DNA of 64,000 nucleotides, taken from NCBI GenBank assembly GCA_022824005.1, contig JAJEBG010000007.1:39284-103283 (forward strand). The letters are read 5' to 3'. This DNA comes from Paracoccaceae bacterium. GTDB taxonomy: Bacteria > Pseudomonadota > Alphaproteobacteria > Rhodobacterales > Rhodobacteraceae. Positions 37,191 through 46,490 of the stretch are shown here, piece after piece (within the stretch, counting starts at the first letter, position 1; each line of letters opens with the position of its first letter). The notes below the pieces were generated by a model, which saw only the letters and a list, made by a program, of their open reading frames with translations, did not search any database and was not told where the DNA came from. Made by a program: the position numbers and the translations under genes.

Positions 37191-38141
37191 ATGAAAATCA
37201 TATCAACAATTTTTGTCTTTGCGATGATTGCTCGCTCCGTCGCCACCGCAGAATCTGTCACGGTTCAAAGCTGCGACCGATTGGTCGAATTTGAAAATGT
37301 CCCAACTAGGGCCGTCGTCAATGATGTCAATATGTTTGAAATGATGTTGGCTCTTGGACTTGAAAAGCAATTAGTCGGCTACACAGGCGTATCCGGTTGG
37401 AAGACTTTGACACCCGATCTTCATGACGTTGCACGCGAGATACCTGAATTGTCACCCCGTTATCCAAACCGTGAAATTCTTGCAGGTGCAGGTGCCGATT
37501 TCTTTTTTGCGGGATGGAACTACGGCATGAAAGTCGGTGGTGAGGTCACACCTGAAAGTTTAGCACGCCTCGGCATTCAAGTTTATGAATTGACGGAATC
37601 CTGCATTCATATCAGCGAGCGGTCAGGAATCTCCCTTGAGGATATGTACAATGATTTATTGAATATCGGGAAAATTTTTAGAATTGAAGCGCGGGCTGAA
37701 AGTTTGGTGGCCGATTATCGCTCTGAGTTGACCAACTATCTCTCAGATTTGTCTCCGCTTGCCTCAAAGCCTCGTGTTTTTGTTTTAGATAGCAACAAAG
37801 ACGAACCTTTCACCGCCGGAAAATATGCCATTCCAAGTGCATTGATAGAATCTGCGGGAGGAGTCAATGTCATGAACGATTTGGAAAAAAGCTGGGCGAC
37901 CGTTGGTTGGGAAAGCGTCGTCGCACGCGACCCAGATTTCATCGTGATCATCGAGTATGGCAATGTCACCGCCGAGGAGAGATGGGATTGGTTAAAATCA
38001 AATCCGGCATACGCTGGCATCAACGCTGTTCGCAATAATCGATATACCGTGCTTGAATATAACGAAGCGACTCCCGGCCCCCGAAATATTGCAGCCATCA
38101 AGAAATTGGCTTCAGCCTTTCGCACCGACAATGCGCAATAA
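37191..38141 (+). CDS. btuF: Cobalamin-type ABC transporter substrate-binding protein
   Basis: A 316-residue protein with a Sec signal peptide (MKIISTIFVFAMIARSVATA) and a class III helical-backbone binding fold (VPTRAVVNDVNMFEMMLALG, NREILAGAGADFFFAGWNYG, KPRVFVLDSNKDEPFTAGKY). This is the FhuD/BtuF family. AGAAGGGA lies 11 nt before ATG 37191; the longer frame overlaps btuD and is not plausible. The periplasmic ligand is inferred as a corrinoid from the riboswitch. Confidence 0.82.
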   Translation: MKIISTIFVFAMIARSVATAESVTVQSCDRLVEFENVPTRAVVNDVNMFEMMLALGLEKQLVGYTGVSGWKTLTPDLHDVAREIPELSPRYPNREILAGAGADFFFAGWNYGMKVGGEVTPESLARLGIQVYELTESCIHISERSGISLEDMYNDLLNIGKIFRIEARAESLVADYRSELTNYLSDLSPLASKPRVFVLDSNKDEPFTAGKYAIPSALIESAGGVNVMNDLEKSWATVGWESVVARDPDFIVIIEYGNVTAEERWDWLKSNPAYAGINAVRNNRYTVLEYNEATPGPRNIAAIKKLASAFRTDNAQ

Positions 38142-39201
38142 TGTGATGGAAGTAGCAGATAAGTTTAAGGACGTGAATGGGCGGCTTCTTTTCGGTAGCC
38201 GCTCATTCTATATTTTAGTCGCCGCTTTACTTCTCCTCTCTATGGCGATGTCTGTGAGTCTCGGCGCGACCCATATTCCTTTTGAAAATGTGTGGAAGAT
38301 TATCATCAACAAATTGATACCCGGTAGTTTTGTTCCCAATTGGCCTCTTGGTCAAGAATTAGTGGTCTGGGATATCCGTTTGCCACGGAGTTTGCTGGCT
38401 TGTTTCACGGGCGCGGGTCTTGCCCTTGTCGGTGTAGTCCTACAATCTGTCACACGCAACCCCCTAGCCGACCCCCATCTATTGGGCATTTCTTCAGGGG
38501 GGGCTTTTGGTGCCATTTTGGCTTTGCTTCATACCGGCTATTTCCTTGGTCCATTGACGGTGCCTATCTTGGCATTCGCAGGCGCCTGTTTGGCAACAAT
38601 ACTGGTGCTCGGCTTGGCTCACTTGGCAGGAGCTGACAGCGCATCTCGATTGGTACTTGTGGGTGTCGCCGTCTCATTTGTGATCATGTCGCTCGCCAAC
38701 TTGTTGATTTTTTTCGGTGACCCCAGAGCCACCCATAGCGTTGTGTTCTGGATGCTCGGTGGGTTGGGTTTGGCGCAATGGAATCACCTCATTTATCCCT
38801 CGGTGGTTCTGTGCTGTTGTGCGGTCTACTTCTTGTGCCATTCCTCGCAGTTGAATGGCCTGTTGTCGGGCGACGAAACGGCCACTACTCTGGGGATTCC
38901 TGTCACAAGATTCAGATTAATGATTTTTGTTGTCGGGGCTCTACTGACTGGGGTCATGGTGGCTTATACGGGAATGATCGGGTTTGTTGGTTTAATGATG
39001 CCGCATATAGCTCGTGGGCTTGTTGGCGGTGACAATCGTAAAGTCTTACCGCTCGCGGCCTTGCTTGGCTCTCTCTTCCTGCTGTGGGCTGACATCACAG
39101 CACGCACTGTCATGGCCCCAGAGGAAATCCCTATCGGCATTGTGACTGGATTGATCGGTGGCTTGTTTTTTCTGTGGCTTCTTCAGCGACGAAGGTTATG
39201 A
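38131..39201 (+). CDS. btuC: Cobalamin-type ABC transporter permease
   Basis: A 356-residue FecCD-type permease with RLPRSLLACFTGAGLALVGV, NPLADPHLLGISSGGAFGAI and GMIGFVGLMMPHIARGLVGG, the three hallmark stretches of BtuC/FecD. About nine to ten hydrophobic helices. ATG 38131 overlaps btuF by 11 bp; ATG 38146 is an alternative. Only 63 bp separate it from the molybdenum-hydroxylase gene at 39265, and I see no clear terminator between them. Confidence 0.85.
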   Translation: MRNNVMEVADKFKDVNGRLLFGSRSFYILVAALLLLSMAMSVSLGATHIPFENVWKIIINKLIPGSFVPNWPLGQELVVWDIRLPRSLLACFTGAGLALVGVVLQSVTRNPLADPHLLGISSGGAFGAILALLHTGYFLGPLTVPILAFAGACLATILVLGLAHLAGADSASRLVLVGVAVSFVIMSLANLLIFFGDPRATHSVVFWMLGGLGLAQWNHLIYPSVVLCCCAVYFLCHSSQLNGLLSGDETATTLGIPVTRFRLMIFVVGALLTGVMVAYTGMIGFVGLMMPHIARGLVGGDNRKVLPLAALLGSLFLLWADITARTVMAPEEIPIGIVTGLIGGLFFLWLLQRRRL

Positions 39202-39264
39202 AATCTCCATCGTCTAGAACAAAACTTGTGGATTTTTCTCACATTTCTCCATTAAGAGGAACAG

Positions 39265-40101
39265 ATGGGATATTTCACACCAGAATCGTTAGAGGATGCC
39301 CTCGCCCTTGTCGCCGAAGGGGATGCCAAAATAATTTGTGGGGGAACGGATTTTTTCCCGTCGCTGAAACAGGGTCAAACACCTGAACGGATCATTGATG
39401 TGAGCCGAATCAGAGAACTCCGTGACGTGAGAGAGAGCCGTCACGGCTGGCGCATCGGAGCTGGCGTCAAATGGGCGACACTCTCTTATAGACCGTTACC
39501 ACGATATTTTGACTGTCTGAAACAAGCCTCATTGACCATTGGGGCTGTCCAAATCCAAAACGCCGCAACGATTGGTGGCAATATTTGCAATGCCTCACCG
39601 GCCGCCGATGGCGTGCCGCCGCTCTTAGCTCTTGACGCGCGAATCGAAGTCCGCTCGCTTGACCAGACGCGAATGATTCCCATTGGAGAATTTATTTCAG
39701 GTGTTCGTCAAACTCAAATCCGTCCCGGCGAATTGATGACTGGAATCCTTGTACCCAAAATGTCTGAAATTTCGGGGAGTTCATTTGTGAAACTGGGGAG
39801 CCGAAAATACCTTGTGATCTCAATTGCCATGGTCGCGGCGATCATTCGTTCAATCAAAGATAAAATTGTTGAAGCTCGAGTCGCTGTCGGGGCCTGTTCG
39901 GAAACGGCTATTCGATTGCGACAACTGGAGTCTGATTTATGTGGTATTGATTTGGCAGAACTTCATCACTTCAGTGTCGACGACAAGCATATGAGGCCAC
40001 TTCAGCCAATTGATGACATTCGTGGCTCGGCCAAATACCGTATTGAAGCGGCCAAAGAGATGGCTCGGCGAGCCATTTTGCGTGCAGTTCATGGCGTGTA
40101 G
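39265..40101 (+). CDS. Molybdenum hydroxylase FAD-binding subunit (nicotinate dehydrogenase-like)
   Basis: A 278-residue protein of the CoxM/XdhB-type FAD-binding family. It has [15 protein letters not shown] (first FAD motif), [18 protein letters not shown] (second FAD motif) and the C-terminal CO_deh_flav_C region. It transfers electrons from 2Fe-2S clusters to an acceptor. AAGAGGAACAG precedes ATG 39265. It is coupled to the fused 2Fe-2S/Moco subunit by an 11-bp overlap. The genes downstream (6-hydroxynicotinate reductase and, convergently, enamidase) indicate nicotinate or a close N-heterocycle as substrate; that is inference from context. Confidence 0.82.
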   Translation: MGYFTPESLEDALALVAEGDAKIICGGTDFFPSLKQGQTPERIIDVSRIRELRDVRESRHGWRIGAGVKWATLSYRPLPRYFDCLKQASLTIGAVQIQNAATIGGNICNASPAADGVPPLLALDARIEVRSLDQTRMIPIGEFISGVRQTQIRPGELMTGILVPKMSEISGSSFVKLGSRKYLVISIAMVAAIIRSIKDKIVEARVAVGACSETAIRLRQLESDLCGIDLAELHHFSVDDKHMRPLQPIDDIRGSAKYRIEAAKEMARRAILRAVHGV

Positions 40102-42871
40102 CTTGGAAACAACGGAGGTTATTGATTTTCGTCTGAATGGGCAAGATGTATGCGTAACTCCCCAAACAGGCGAGAGATTATCTCGTTCCTTGCGGGAATG
40201 CTTAAATTCTAAAGATGTCAAAGTGGGTTGCGATGCTGGCGATTGTGGCGCGTGTACAATATTATTGGATGGGAGTCCGGTTTGTTCATGCTTGATGCCC
40301 ACACAACAGGCACAGAATCGCCATATTGAAACGCTGTCAGGATTACTCAATAATGATCCCACGACTCAAAGACTCGCTGAGACATTTCAAGAAGAAGGCG
40401 CGGCGCAATGCGGAATTTGTACGCCGGGGATGATCGTTTCAGCTGTCGCTCTCTTGCGTCAGCAGCCATCTCCCGACCATCACCAGATTGAGAATGCCCT
40501 CGCCGGAGTCCTGTGTCGATGCACCGGTTATCAGAAAATCATCAAAGCCGTTCGTAAGGCGAGTCAAGAGCCGGCGTATGCGGAAAATCCTCCGTCGACA
40601 GATATTGGTCAATCGATTCAGCGCCTTGATGGACGCGCCAAGGTTTCGGGAACGGAAACCTACGGCGCCGACATCGCAGAAACAGATTTTTTGTCGCTTA
40701 TGGTTATCCGCTCCCCTTATGCAAGGGCGAATTTTGTCTTGGGTGATATGGACGAATTCTTGCGTCGACATGATGGAATTGAGGCCATCATCACGGCGGC
40801 TGACATCCCGGGGGAAAATCGCTTTGGTGTGATTCCCGACTATATTGATCAGCCGGTATTTGCCGAATTGGAAACTCGGTTCCGTGGCGAAGCCATTGCT
40901 GCGATCGTCGGTCAGACGCAAACGATTGAGTCTCTTGATCCCAACCAGTTTCCTGTGACTTGGCAGCCAACGTGTGACATCCAGAGCGTTGATGGGGCGA
41001 TGGAAAATGACGCGCCACTGGTTCATCAAGATCGGCCGGGCAATCAAATGTGCCAAGGCATCGTCCAGAGAGGCAACCTCGACCAAGCTTTCACTGATGC
41101 TGACATTGTTGTCGAGGGTCAATTCGAAACCTCGTTCGTTGAGCATGCCTATATTGAACCCGAAGCCGGCGCGGCGCGCATGCGAGAGGATCGTTTAGAA
41201 ATTTTTTCAGGCACGCAAGCGCCAATGATGAATCTCGAAAGTTTGGCCTTGATACTCGGCATGCGGAGGGACAAGTTGCGCATTGTACCCTCGGCCGTCG
41301 GCGGTGGCTTTGGCTCAAAACTGGATTTGTCCGTTCAGCCTTATCTCGCCCTCGCCGCGCTCAAAACCGGAAAACCGGTGCGGTTGACCTATTCGCGCTC
41401 CGAGTCGATGCAATCCACAACAAAACGCCATCCGGCGCGAATCAAGATGAAAATTGGTGCCACGGTTAACGGCAAAATCTCCGGCCTGACCTATAGCGGA
41501 ATTTTCAACACCGGTGCCTACGCCTCATGGGGTCCAACCGTTGTTAATCGTGTTCCAGTGCACGCATCGGGACCCTACTTTGTCAACGACTACCAAGCCA
41601 AAACGCAAGCCGTTCATACGCATTGCCCTCCCGCCGGTGCTTTCAGGGGATTTGGCGTCCCCCAAAGCGCCATCGCACAGGAAAGCCTTTTTGAGACTTT
41701 GGCGCTGAACCTGAAAATAGACCCCCTTGAGTTCAGAATTGGTAATGCGCTCAGAAACGGCCAATCCACCGTTTGTGGACAAGTTTTTGAGCAGGGCGTC
41801 GGTATTGGTGACTGTTTGCGCGCCCTGCGACCCGCTTGGAAGGAGACCAAGTTCAATGTCGCGCGATTCAATGAAATATCAATCAATGAAAAACTCTCAC
41901 AGCGACGGGGCGCCGGTGTAGCGGGGGGATGGTACGGTTGTGGAAACACATCATTGCCCAACCCCTCAACAATCAAAGCGGGAATCAAGAGCAACGGAGA
42001 AATTGTCCTCCATCAGGGCGCGGTCGATATTGGACAAGGCTCCAACACCGTCATCACGCAGATTTTCGCGACGGCCTTAGGCGTCTCAATCGACCATATC
42101 TCGCTCATGGGCGCCGATACAGATGTCACGCCCGATGCCGGTAAGACGTCCGCGTCACGGCAGACTTTTGTCTCCGGCAACGCGGCAAAACTCTGCGGCG
42201 AATCACTGCGCGCCCAAATCTTACGCCATTGCAACTTATCCGCCGATTCAATGATCAAGCCATTATCCGTTGGCTCTTTGATCATTCACGATCAATCAAA
42301 CGAATACGTGATGGATTTGCGCCGCATGCCAACCGATAACGAGGGATATGTACTTGTTGCTGAGGAGTCATATGATCCCCCGACGACACAACTTGATAAA
42401 GATGGGCAGGGCCTTCCCTATGCCCAGTATGGATTTGCCGCCCAGATGTGCGAAGTAGAAGTTGATATTGCCCTTGGCACCGTGCGAATCCTCAAATTCA
42501 CCGCCGCCCATGATGTCGGCAAAGCCATTAACCCCATGCTGGTCGAGGGACAAATTGAAGGTGGAATTGCTCAGGGTATTGGGATGGCCTTGATGGAAGA
42601 ATATGTGCCCGGCCGGACCGAAAATCTTCATGATTATCTCGTACCAACGATTGGCGATGTCCCGCCAATCCAATCAATCATTATTGAAGACACTGACAAT
42701 TGTGGCCCCTTTGGTGCCAAAGGTCTCGGCGAACACGCCCTCATTCCGACAGCGCCGGCGATCTTGAACGCCATCCGCGATGCGTGCGGCGCGCGAATCA
42801 CTCGCATTCCCGCCACACCAGATCGAATCTTGGAAGCCATTCATGCCCAATCCAATGGATCAATCTGCTGA
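40091..42871 (+). CDS. Fused 2Fe-2S/molybdopterin subunit of a nicotinate dehydrogenase-like hydroxylase
   Basis: A 926-residue fusion. Residues 1-160 are the 2Fe-2S part: cluster I at C47, C52, C55 and C67, cluster II at C107, C110, C142 and C144. From about residue 185 the molybdenum domain follows, with [49 protein letters not shown] and [17 protein letters not shown], the last carrying the catalytic Glu. Hydroxylases of this family insert water-derived oxygen into N-heterocycles. In this operon the expected reaction is nicotinate to 6-hydroxynicotinate. The E. barkeri enzyme has four separate subunits including a selenium-dependent one, so this is a different architecture. Start ATG 40091; the frame is open to 40010. 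Confidence 0.82.
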   Translation: MACSLETTEVIDFRLNGQDVCVTPQTGERLSRSLRECLNSKDVKVGCDAGDCGACTILLDGSPVCSCLMPTQQAQNRHIETLSGLLNNDPTTQRLAETFQEEGAAQCGICTPGMIVSAVALLRQQPSPDHHQIENALAGVLCRCTGYQKIIKAVRKASQEPAYAENPPSTDIGQSIQRLDGRAKVSGTETYGADIAETDFLSLMVIRSPYARANFVLGDMDEFLRRHDGIEAIITAADIPGENRFGVIPDYIDQPVFAELETRFRGEAIAAIVGQTQTIESLDPNQFPVTWQPTCDIQSVDGAMENDAPLVHQDRPGNQMCQGIVQRGNLDQAFTDADIVVEGQFETSFVEHAYIEPEAGAARMREDRLEIFSGTQAPMMNLESLALILGMRRDKLRIVPSAVGGGFGSKLDLSVQPYLALAALKTGKPVRLTYSRSESMQSTTKRHPARIKMKIGATVNGKISGLTYSGIFNTGAYASWGPTVVNRVPVHASGPYFVNDYQAKTQAVHTHCPPAGAFRGFGVPQSAIAQESLFETLALNLKIDPLEFRIGNALRNGQSTVCGQVFEQGVGIGDCLRALRPAWKETKFNVARFNEISINEKLSQRRGAGVAGGWYGCGNTSLPNPSTIKAGIKSNGEIVLHQGAVDIGQGSNTVITQIFATALGVSIDHISLMGADTDVTPDAGKTSASRQTFVSGNAAKLCGESLRAQILRHCNLSADSMIKPLSVGSLIIHDQSNEYVMDLRRMPTDNEGYVLVAEESYDPPTTQLDKDGQGLPYAQYGFAAQMCEVEVDIALGTVRILKFTAAHDVGKAINPMLVEGQIEGGIAQGIGMALMEEYVPGRTENLHDYLVPTIGDVPPIQSIIIEDTDNCGPFGAKGLGEHALIPTAPAILNAIRDACGARITRIPATPDRILEAIHAQSNGSIC

Positions 42872-44324
42872 GATTAAGAAAATCCGCTGCGATGCATGCC
42901 CCGTCATGTGTTACATCGCCGATGGAAAAATTGGTGCTTGCGATCGCTATGCCAATCATGGCGGTGAACTCGTCAGATTAGACCCGCTGACGGTCATAGA
43001 AACGGCGTCGGAAAGGGGTCGACAGGCTGTTTCATTTCTTGATGGAGATTGGGACGGCGACATCTTGCAGACAAAGAAGACCTTCCTCACGGCCATTGGT
43101 GCGGGAACGACTTATCCAGATTATAAGCCCGCTCCATTCATTGTCAGCAGCACTTCAAATGGCACCGATATGGTCACCGTCGTCACCGAAGGCATTTTTA
43201 GCTATTGCGGTGCCAAAGTTAAAATCGATACCGATCGCGATATTGGCCCGGAACAGGCCCCGGTCCGATCGAATGGTGAGGTCATTGGTCATGTCACCAC
43301 CAGCGAATATGGCTCTAAAATGCTGTCCTTGGGCGGCGTTGAGCATCTCACTGGCGGCTCCAAGTCAGAAGGCCGTGTGACCTGTGACTCGCTCCTTCGC
43401 CTGTGTAACCGTGAACCTATTGAAGCGGAAATTGAGTCGGGTGCGCATCTCATCATTGAGGCTGGAAAAGCGCCAACGATAGACGGAGTCGAAGAACAGT
43501 TGATGCGGGTTGGTTGTGGCTCCGCGGCGATTGGAATGTTTGCCAAACAATGGGCCGAAAATGTTGATGAAGTGGTCGTCGTGGATGACCATATTACGGG
43601 AGTCCTGACCGAACACGAAGCGGGGCGGCAATTACAACTCCCCCCATCGGGTATTCGTGTCAACGGTCGACGCTCAACTCCGGGGCGCTATTTTCAAACC
43701 GCCAAATCAGGCCAAGGTTGGGGAGGGACGCAAATTGTTGACCCCTTGGACGTCATTCGACGAATTGATCCCAAAACAGCTTGGCCCGGGCTTAGATTGC
43801 TGATGGTTTCCACGACCGGAGAACAGTGGAAGTATTTTCAGCTCAATGAGGACTTGCAGCCACAGGAAAGCGAAATACCATCCCCCTTGCTGACATCCGT
43901 CAAGCGGATAGCCGAAAATTGTGAACCTTCTGTCTGCAGCGTCCTGTTCATGGGGGGCGCGGGTGGCTCACTACGTGCGGGAGTCACAGACCAACCTATC
44001 AATCTCACGCGATCGGTCAAACAATCTCTGACCCGCGTGTCCTGTGGCGGCGCCGAAGCCTATATTTGGCCTGGAGGCGGAATTACCTTTATGGTTGATG
44101 TGATGGAAATGCCGCACCAATCCTTTGGCTATGTCCCGACACCGGCCCTTGTCGCTCCTATTGAATTTACGATGGAGCGGGATAATTTTATTCGATTGGG
44201 CGGGCATACCGATTGCATCCAAACGTTAGACTCGGTGGTAAAAGACGATACCCGTCGGCTCAAACAATCGACTTCTCGCCACATCTCGCTTGCTCATCAA
44301 GCCAAGGTTTCGCCGCAGCGATGA
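42843..44324 (+). CDS. hnr: 6-hydroxynicotinate reductase
   Basis: A 493-residue protein whose N-terminus holds a ferredoxin-type [4Fe-4S] motif (C16, C19, C23, C33: CDACPVMC then GAC). Long glycine-rich conserved blocks follow ([78 protein letters not shown]). These match the 6-hydroxynicotinate reductase family characterised in Eubacterium barkeri, which reduces 6-hydroxynicotinate to 1,4,5,6-tetrahydro-6-oxonicotinate with reduced ferredoxin. GGAAG at 42832-42836 supports ATG 42843; ATG 42855 is an alternative. The gene overlaps both the hydroxylase gene before it and the UPF0280 gene after it. The electron donor here is unknown. Confidence 0.85.
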   Translation: MPNPMDQSAEIKKIRCDACPVMCYIADGKIGACDRYANHGGELVRLDPLTVIETASERGRQAVSFLDGDWDGDILQTKKTFLTAIGAGTTYPDYKPAPFIVSSTSNGTDMVTVVTEGIFSYCGAKVKIDTDRDIGPEQAPVRSNGEVIGHVTTSEYGSKMLSLGGVEHLTGGSKSEGRVTCDSLLRLCNREPIEAEIESGAHLIIEAGKAPTIDGVEEQLMRVGCGSAAIGMFAKQWAENVDEVVVVDDHITGVLTEHEAGRQLQLPPSGIRVNGRRSTPGRYFQTAKSGQGWGGTQIVDPLDVIRRIDPKTAWPGLRLLMVSTTGEQWKYFQLNEDLQPQESEIPSPLLTSVKRIAENCEPSVCSVLFMGGAGGSLRAGVTDQPINLTRSVKQSLTRVSCGGAEAYIWPGGGITFMVDVMEMPHQSFGYVPTPALVAPIEFTMERDNFIRLGGHTDCIQTLDSVVKDDTRRLKQSTSRHISLAHQAKVSPQR

Positions 44325-45193
44325 GCGGAGCCGTTGCCAAAATGTTGCCTGATGGCCGACGAATTCATTTTCATCACGGTCCCATCGATTTGATTATTTC
44401 GGCTGAGGGACGCGATCAACGCGCGGCATTCAAAAGCGCTTGGCAAAGGTTCCAGACGGTTCTTCATGAACTAACGCAAGAGCTATCACTCTTGCGGACA
44501 AATTGGATTGATATTGGTATGCGGCCAATGGGCTCAATCGCCCGAAAAATGTACGATTCTGTGGCCCCTCACGCCGCCAATACATTTATTACACCGATGG
44601 CCGCCGTCGCCGGTTCAGTGGCCGAAGAGATTTTAGACTCGATGGTACAGTCAGGCGATTTGGATCGAGCGATCGTCAATAATGGAGGAGATATAGCCTT
44701 TCATTTAAAAGATCATCAAACCTGTGCCGCGACACTCGCCAACCTATCGGGCCGTTCAATGGGCAAGGTGGCCATCATGGCCGAGATGTCGATACGTGGT
44801 ATGGCCACTAGTGGGAGAGGTGGACGGAGTTATTCTCTTGGAATCGCAGATTCGGTCACTGTTTTGGCAAAATCAGCCTCGGCCGCCGACGCCGCCGCCA
44901 CGCTGATTGCCAATGCTGTCGATTTACCTGAACATCCCGCCATTGCGCGCCGTCCAGCTTATCAACTTCAAGATGACTCCGATTTGAAAGACCATCCTGT
45001 TGTCATTGATTGCGCTCCCCTCAGCGAGGACGAAACCATCATGGCTCTTGATTCTGGCCTCAGCATGGCGAAAAAATTGCAAGAATGTCACTTGATTGAA
45101 GCGGCCATCTTATTTTTGAATGGTAAAGTGAGATCCACCGGCGAGAAAAAAATCTTTCTTGGCCCCCATGAGCTAACACATATCCATGCCTGA
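44321..45193 (+). CDS. UPF0280 family protein (ApbE-like fold)
   Basis: A 290-residue protein with PDGRRIHFHHGPIDLIISAE, RPMGSIARKMYDSVAPHAAN, FITPMAAVAGSVAEEILDSM, RAIVNNGGDIAFHL and GMATSGRGGRSYSLGIADSV. This pattern matches UPF0280, a family distantly related to ApbE flavin transferases (the VNNGGDIA stretch corresponds to the ApbE nucleotide-binding region). ATGA overlap with hnr (44321-44324) fixes the start. One hypothesis is that it installs or handles a flavin on 6-hydroxynicotinate reductase; I see no unmistakable flavinylation motif in that protein. Confidence 0.75.
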   Translation: MSGAVAKMLPDGRRIHFHHGPIDLIISAEGRDQRAAFKSAWQRFQTVLHELTQELSLLRTNWIDIGMRPMGSIARKMYDSVAPHAANTFITPMAAVAGSVAEEILDSMVQSGDLDRAIVNNGGDIAFHLKDHQTCAATLANLSGRSMGKVAIMAEMSIRGMATSGRGGRSYSLGIADSVTVLAKSASAADAAATLIANAVDLPEHPAIARRPAYQLQDDSDLKDHPVVIDCAPLSEDETIMALDSGLSMAKKLQECHLIEAAILFLNGKVRSTGEKKIFLGPHELTHIHA

Positions 45194-45770
45194 AGTTGAG
45201 ATTCGCAAATTTGTTGGCTTCCGAGAAGAGGTGCACCACGAAGGTGGCCCTCGTGCTGATATCCCTCTTGTTCGGGCCGCCGTCATGGCTGTCGTTTCAA
45301 ATCCATTTGCCGGCCGTTATGTTCAAGACATCGCCCATTGGATGAGCGCTCTTGAACCCCTATCCCTTGAAATGTCGAACCGCCTCATCAAGGTTCTAGG
45401 TGGTGACAGTTCAATTGTTGAAAGCTATGGAAAAGGATCAATCATTGGCACCGCAGGGGAAATTGAACACGGTGCCCTGTGGCATGCCCCAGGGGGTTAT
45501 GGGATGCGGCAAGCGCTTGGCGGGACGAAAGCCATCGTCCCCTCCGCCAAAAAGGTAGGGCCACCCGGCACTCGACTCGATCTGCCTTTGGCACATATCA
45601 ATGCCGCCTATGTGCGAAGTCACTTTGATACGATGGAAATTGGCCTCACCGATGCCCCCAAAAGTGATGAAATCTGTTACATCCTGGGCATGGGTACCGG
45701 GAGCCGTATTCACAACCGTGCCAAAGGTCTGGCCGTCACGGACATCATCGGAGAGGATGGCTTAAGATGA
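45186..45770 (+). CDS. AA_synth (PF06684) family protein, first of a tandem pair
   Basis: A 194-residue soluble protein with RAAVMAVVSNPFAGRYVQDI, VESYGKGSIIGTAGEIEHGA, TKAIVPSAKKVGPPGTRLDL and AAYVRSHFDTMEIGLTDAPK. These are the conserved features of the 'amino acid synthesis' family, which has a known fold but, to my knowledge, no proven reaction. It shares its whole length and many positions with the next gene. It overlaps the UPF0280 gene by 8 bp and its paralogue by 4 bp, so it is firmly part of the nicotinate-type operon. A role in processing 2-formylglutarate or a cofactor is only a guess. Confidence 0.72.
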   Translation: MPEVEIRKFVGFREEVHHEGGPRADIPLVRAAVMAVVSNPFAGRYVQDIAHWMSALEPLSLEMSNRLIKVLGGDSSIVESYGKGSIIGTAGEIEHGALWHAPGGYGMRQALGGTKAIVPSAKKVGPPGTRLDLPLAHINAAYVRSHFDTMEIGLTDAPKSDEICYILGMGTGSRIHNRAKGLAVTDIIGEDGLR

Positions 45771-46351
45771 AAGCTGCAATTCGTAAAATCACCGTTATCG
45801 TTGAAGAAACACATCTTGAAGCGGGTATCGCCATCAAGCCAACGACTCGCAAAGCGGTCGCGGCCGCCGTCCTCAACAATCCGTATGCTGGTCAGTTTGC
45901 CGAGGATTTAACCGAGCTGATCGATATCGGTGCTGAACTTGGTGGATTGCTCGGGGAAAAATGTATTCAAGCTTTGGGTATTTTACCCAAGGATGCCGAA
46001 AGTTACGGCAAAGCGGCCATGGTTGGAGAAAATGGCGAACTTGAGCACGCGGCGGCCCTCTTGCATCCAAAACTTGGCGCCCCCCTGCGTAAAGCCGTTG
46101 AGAAGGGAGCGGCGCTGGTCCCTTCCTCAAAGAAAATGGGGTCATGTGGTCAGCCTCTCGATGTTCCACTCGGCCACAAAGATGCGGCTTTTGTGCGATC
46201 ACATTTTGATGGCATTGAAGTTCGAATCAATGACGCCCCCCGCGCCAATGAAATCCTTGTCGCTGTCGCGGTGACCGACAGTGGCCGCCCATTACCTAGG
46301 GTTGGCGGACTGACAGCAGATGCAGCTAAAGGTCTTGACGGTTTGCGCTAA
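45767..46351 (+). CDS. AA_synth (PF06684) family protein, second of a tandem pair
   Basis: A 194-residue paralogue of the preceding protein: KAVAAAVLNNPYAGQFAEDL, AESYGKAAMVGENGELEHAA, GAALVPSSKKMGSCGQPLDV, AAFVRSHFDGIEVRINDAPR. The pair keeps ESYGK, EHaA/EHGA, SKKmG and VRSHFD in register, and both begin with a short beta-rich segment. Two diverged copies suggest a hetero-oligomer with one or two active sites. It ends the operon; the next gene is convergent, 139 bp away, with only a weak hairpin between. Confidence 0.72.
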   Translation: MKAAIRKITVIVEETHLEAGIAIKPTTRKAVAAAVLNNPYAGQFAEDLTELIDIGAELGGLLGEKCIQALGILPKDAESYGKAAMVGENGELEHAAALLHPKLGAPLRKAVEKGAALVPSSKKMGSCGQPLDVPLGHKDAAFVRSHFDGIEVRINDAPRANEILVAVAVTDSGRPLPRVGGLTADAAKGLDGLR

Positions 46352-46490
46352 ACCCAATGGGAATATGTGCCTTGGGCTGACAACCGTCCTAAAGCTCAAA
46401 TTGAAAGATTGTCCATCACCTGTGGTGAATGATCGGTACGGCCGAAAGTCGAGATCACCTCATTGACCAAACTATTCCCACACAAAAACT

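Noticed and set aside
40091..42871. Fused hydroxylase as a second xanthine dehydrogenase
   Set aside because: True xdhABC is at 12620-17233 with an accessory xdhC. This protein has a different architecture and sits with hnr, and enamidase follows convergently.
45186..46351. Tandem AA_synth proteins as ring-opening amidohydrolases (barbiturase or cyanuric acid hydrolase)
   Set aside because: The context suggested it at first, but the proteins are only 194 residues and their motifs (ESYGK, VRSHFD) belong to the AA_synth family.
46352..46490. Terminator between the operon and enamidase
   Set aside because: The best hairpin (ATCACC...GGTGAAT) has about 5 bp and no T-run, too weak to annotate.
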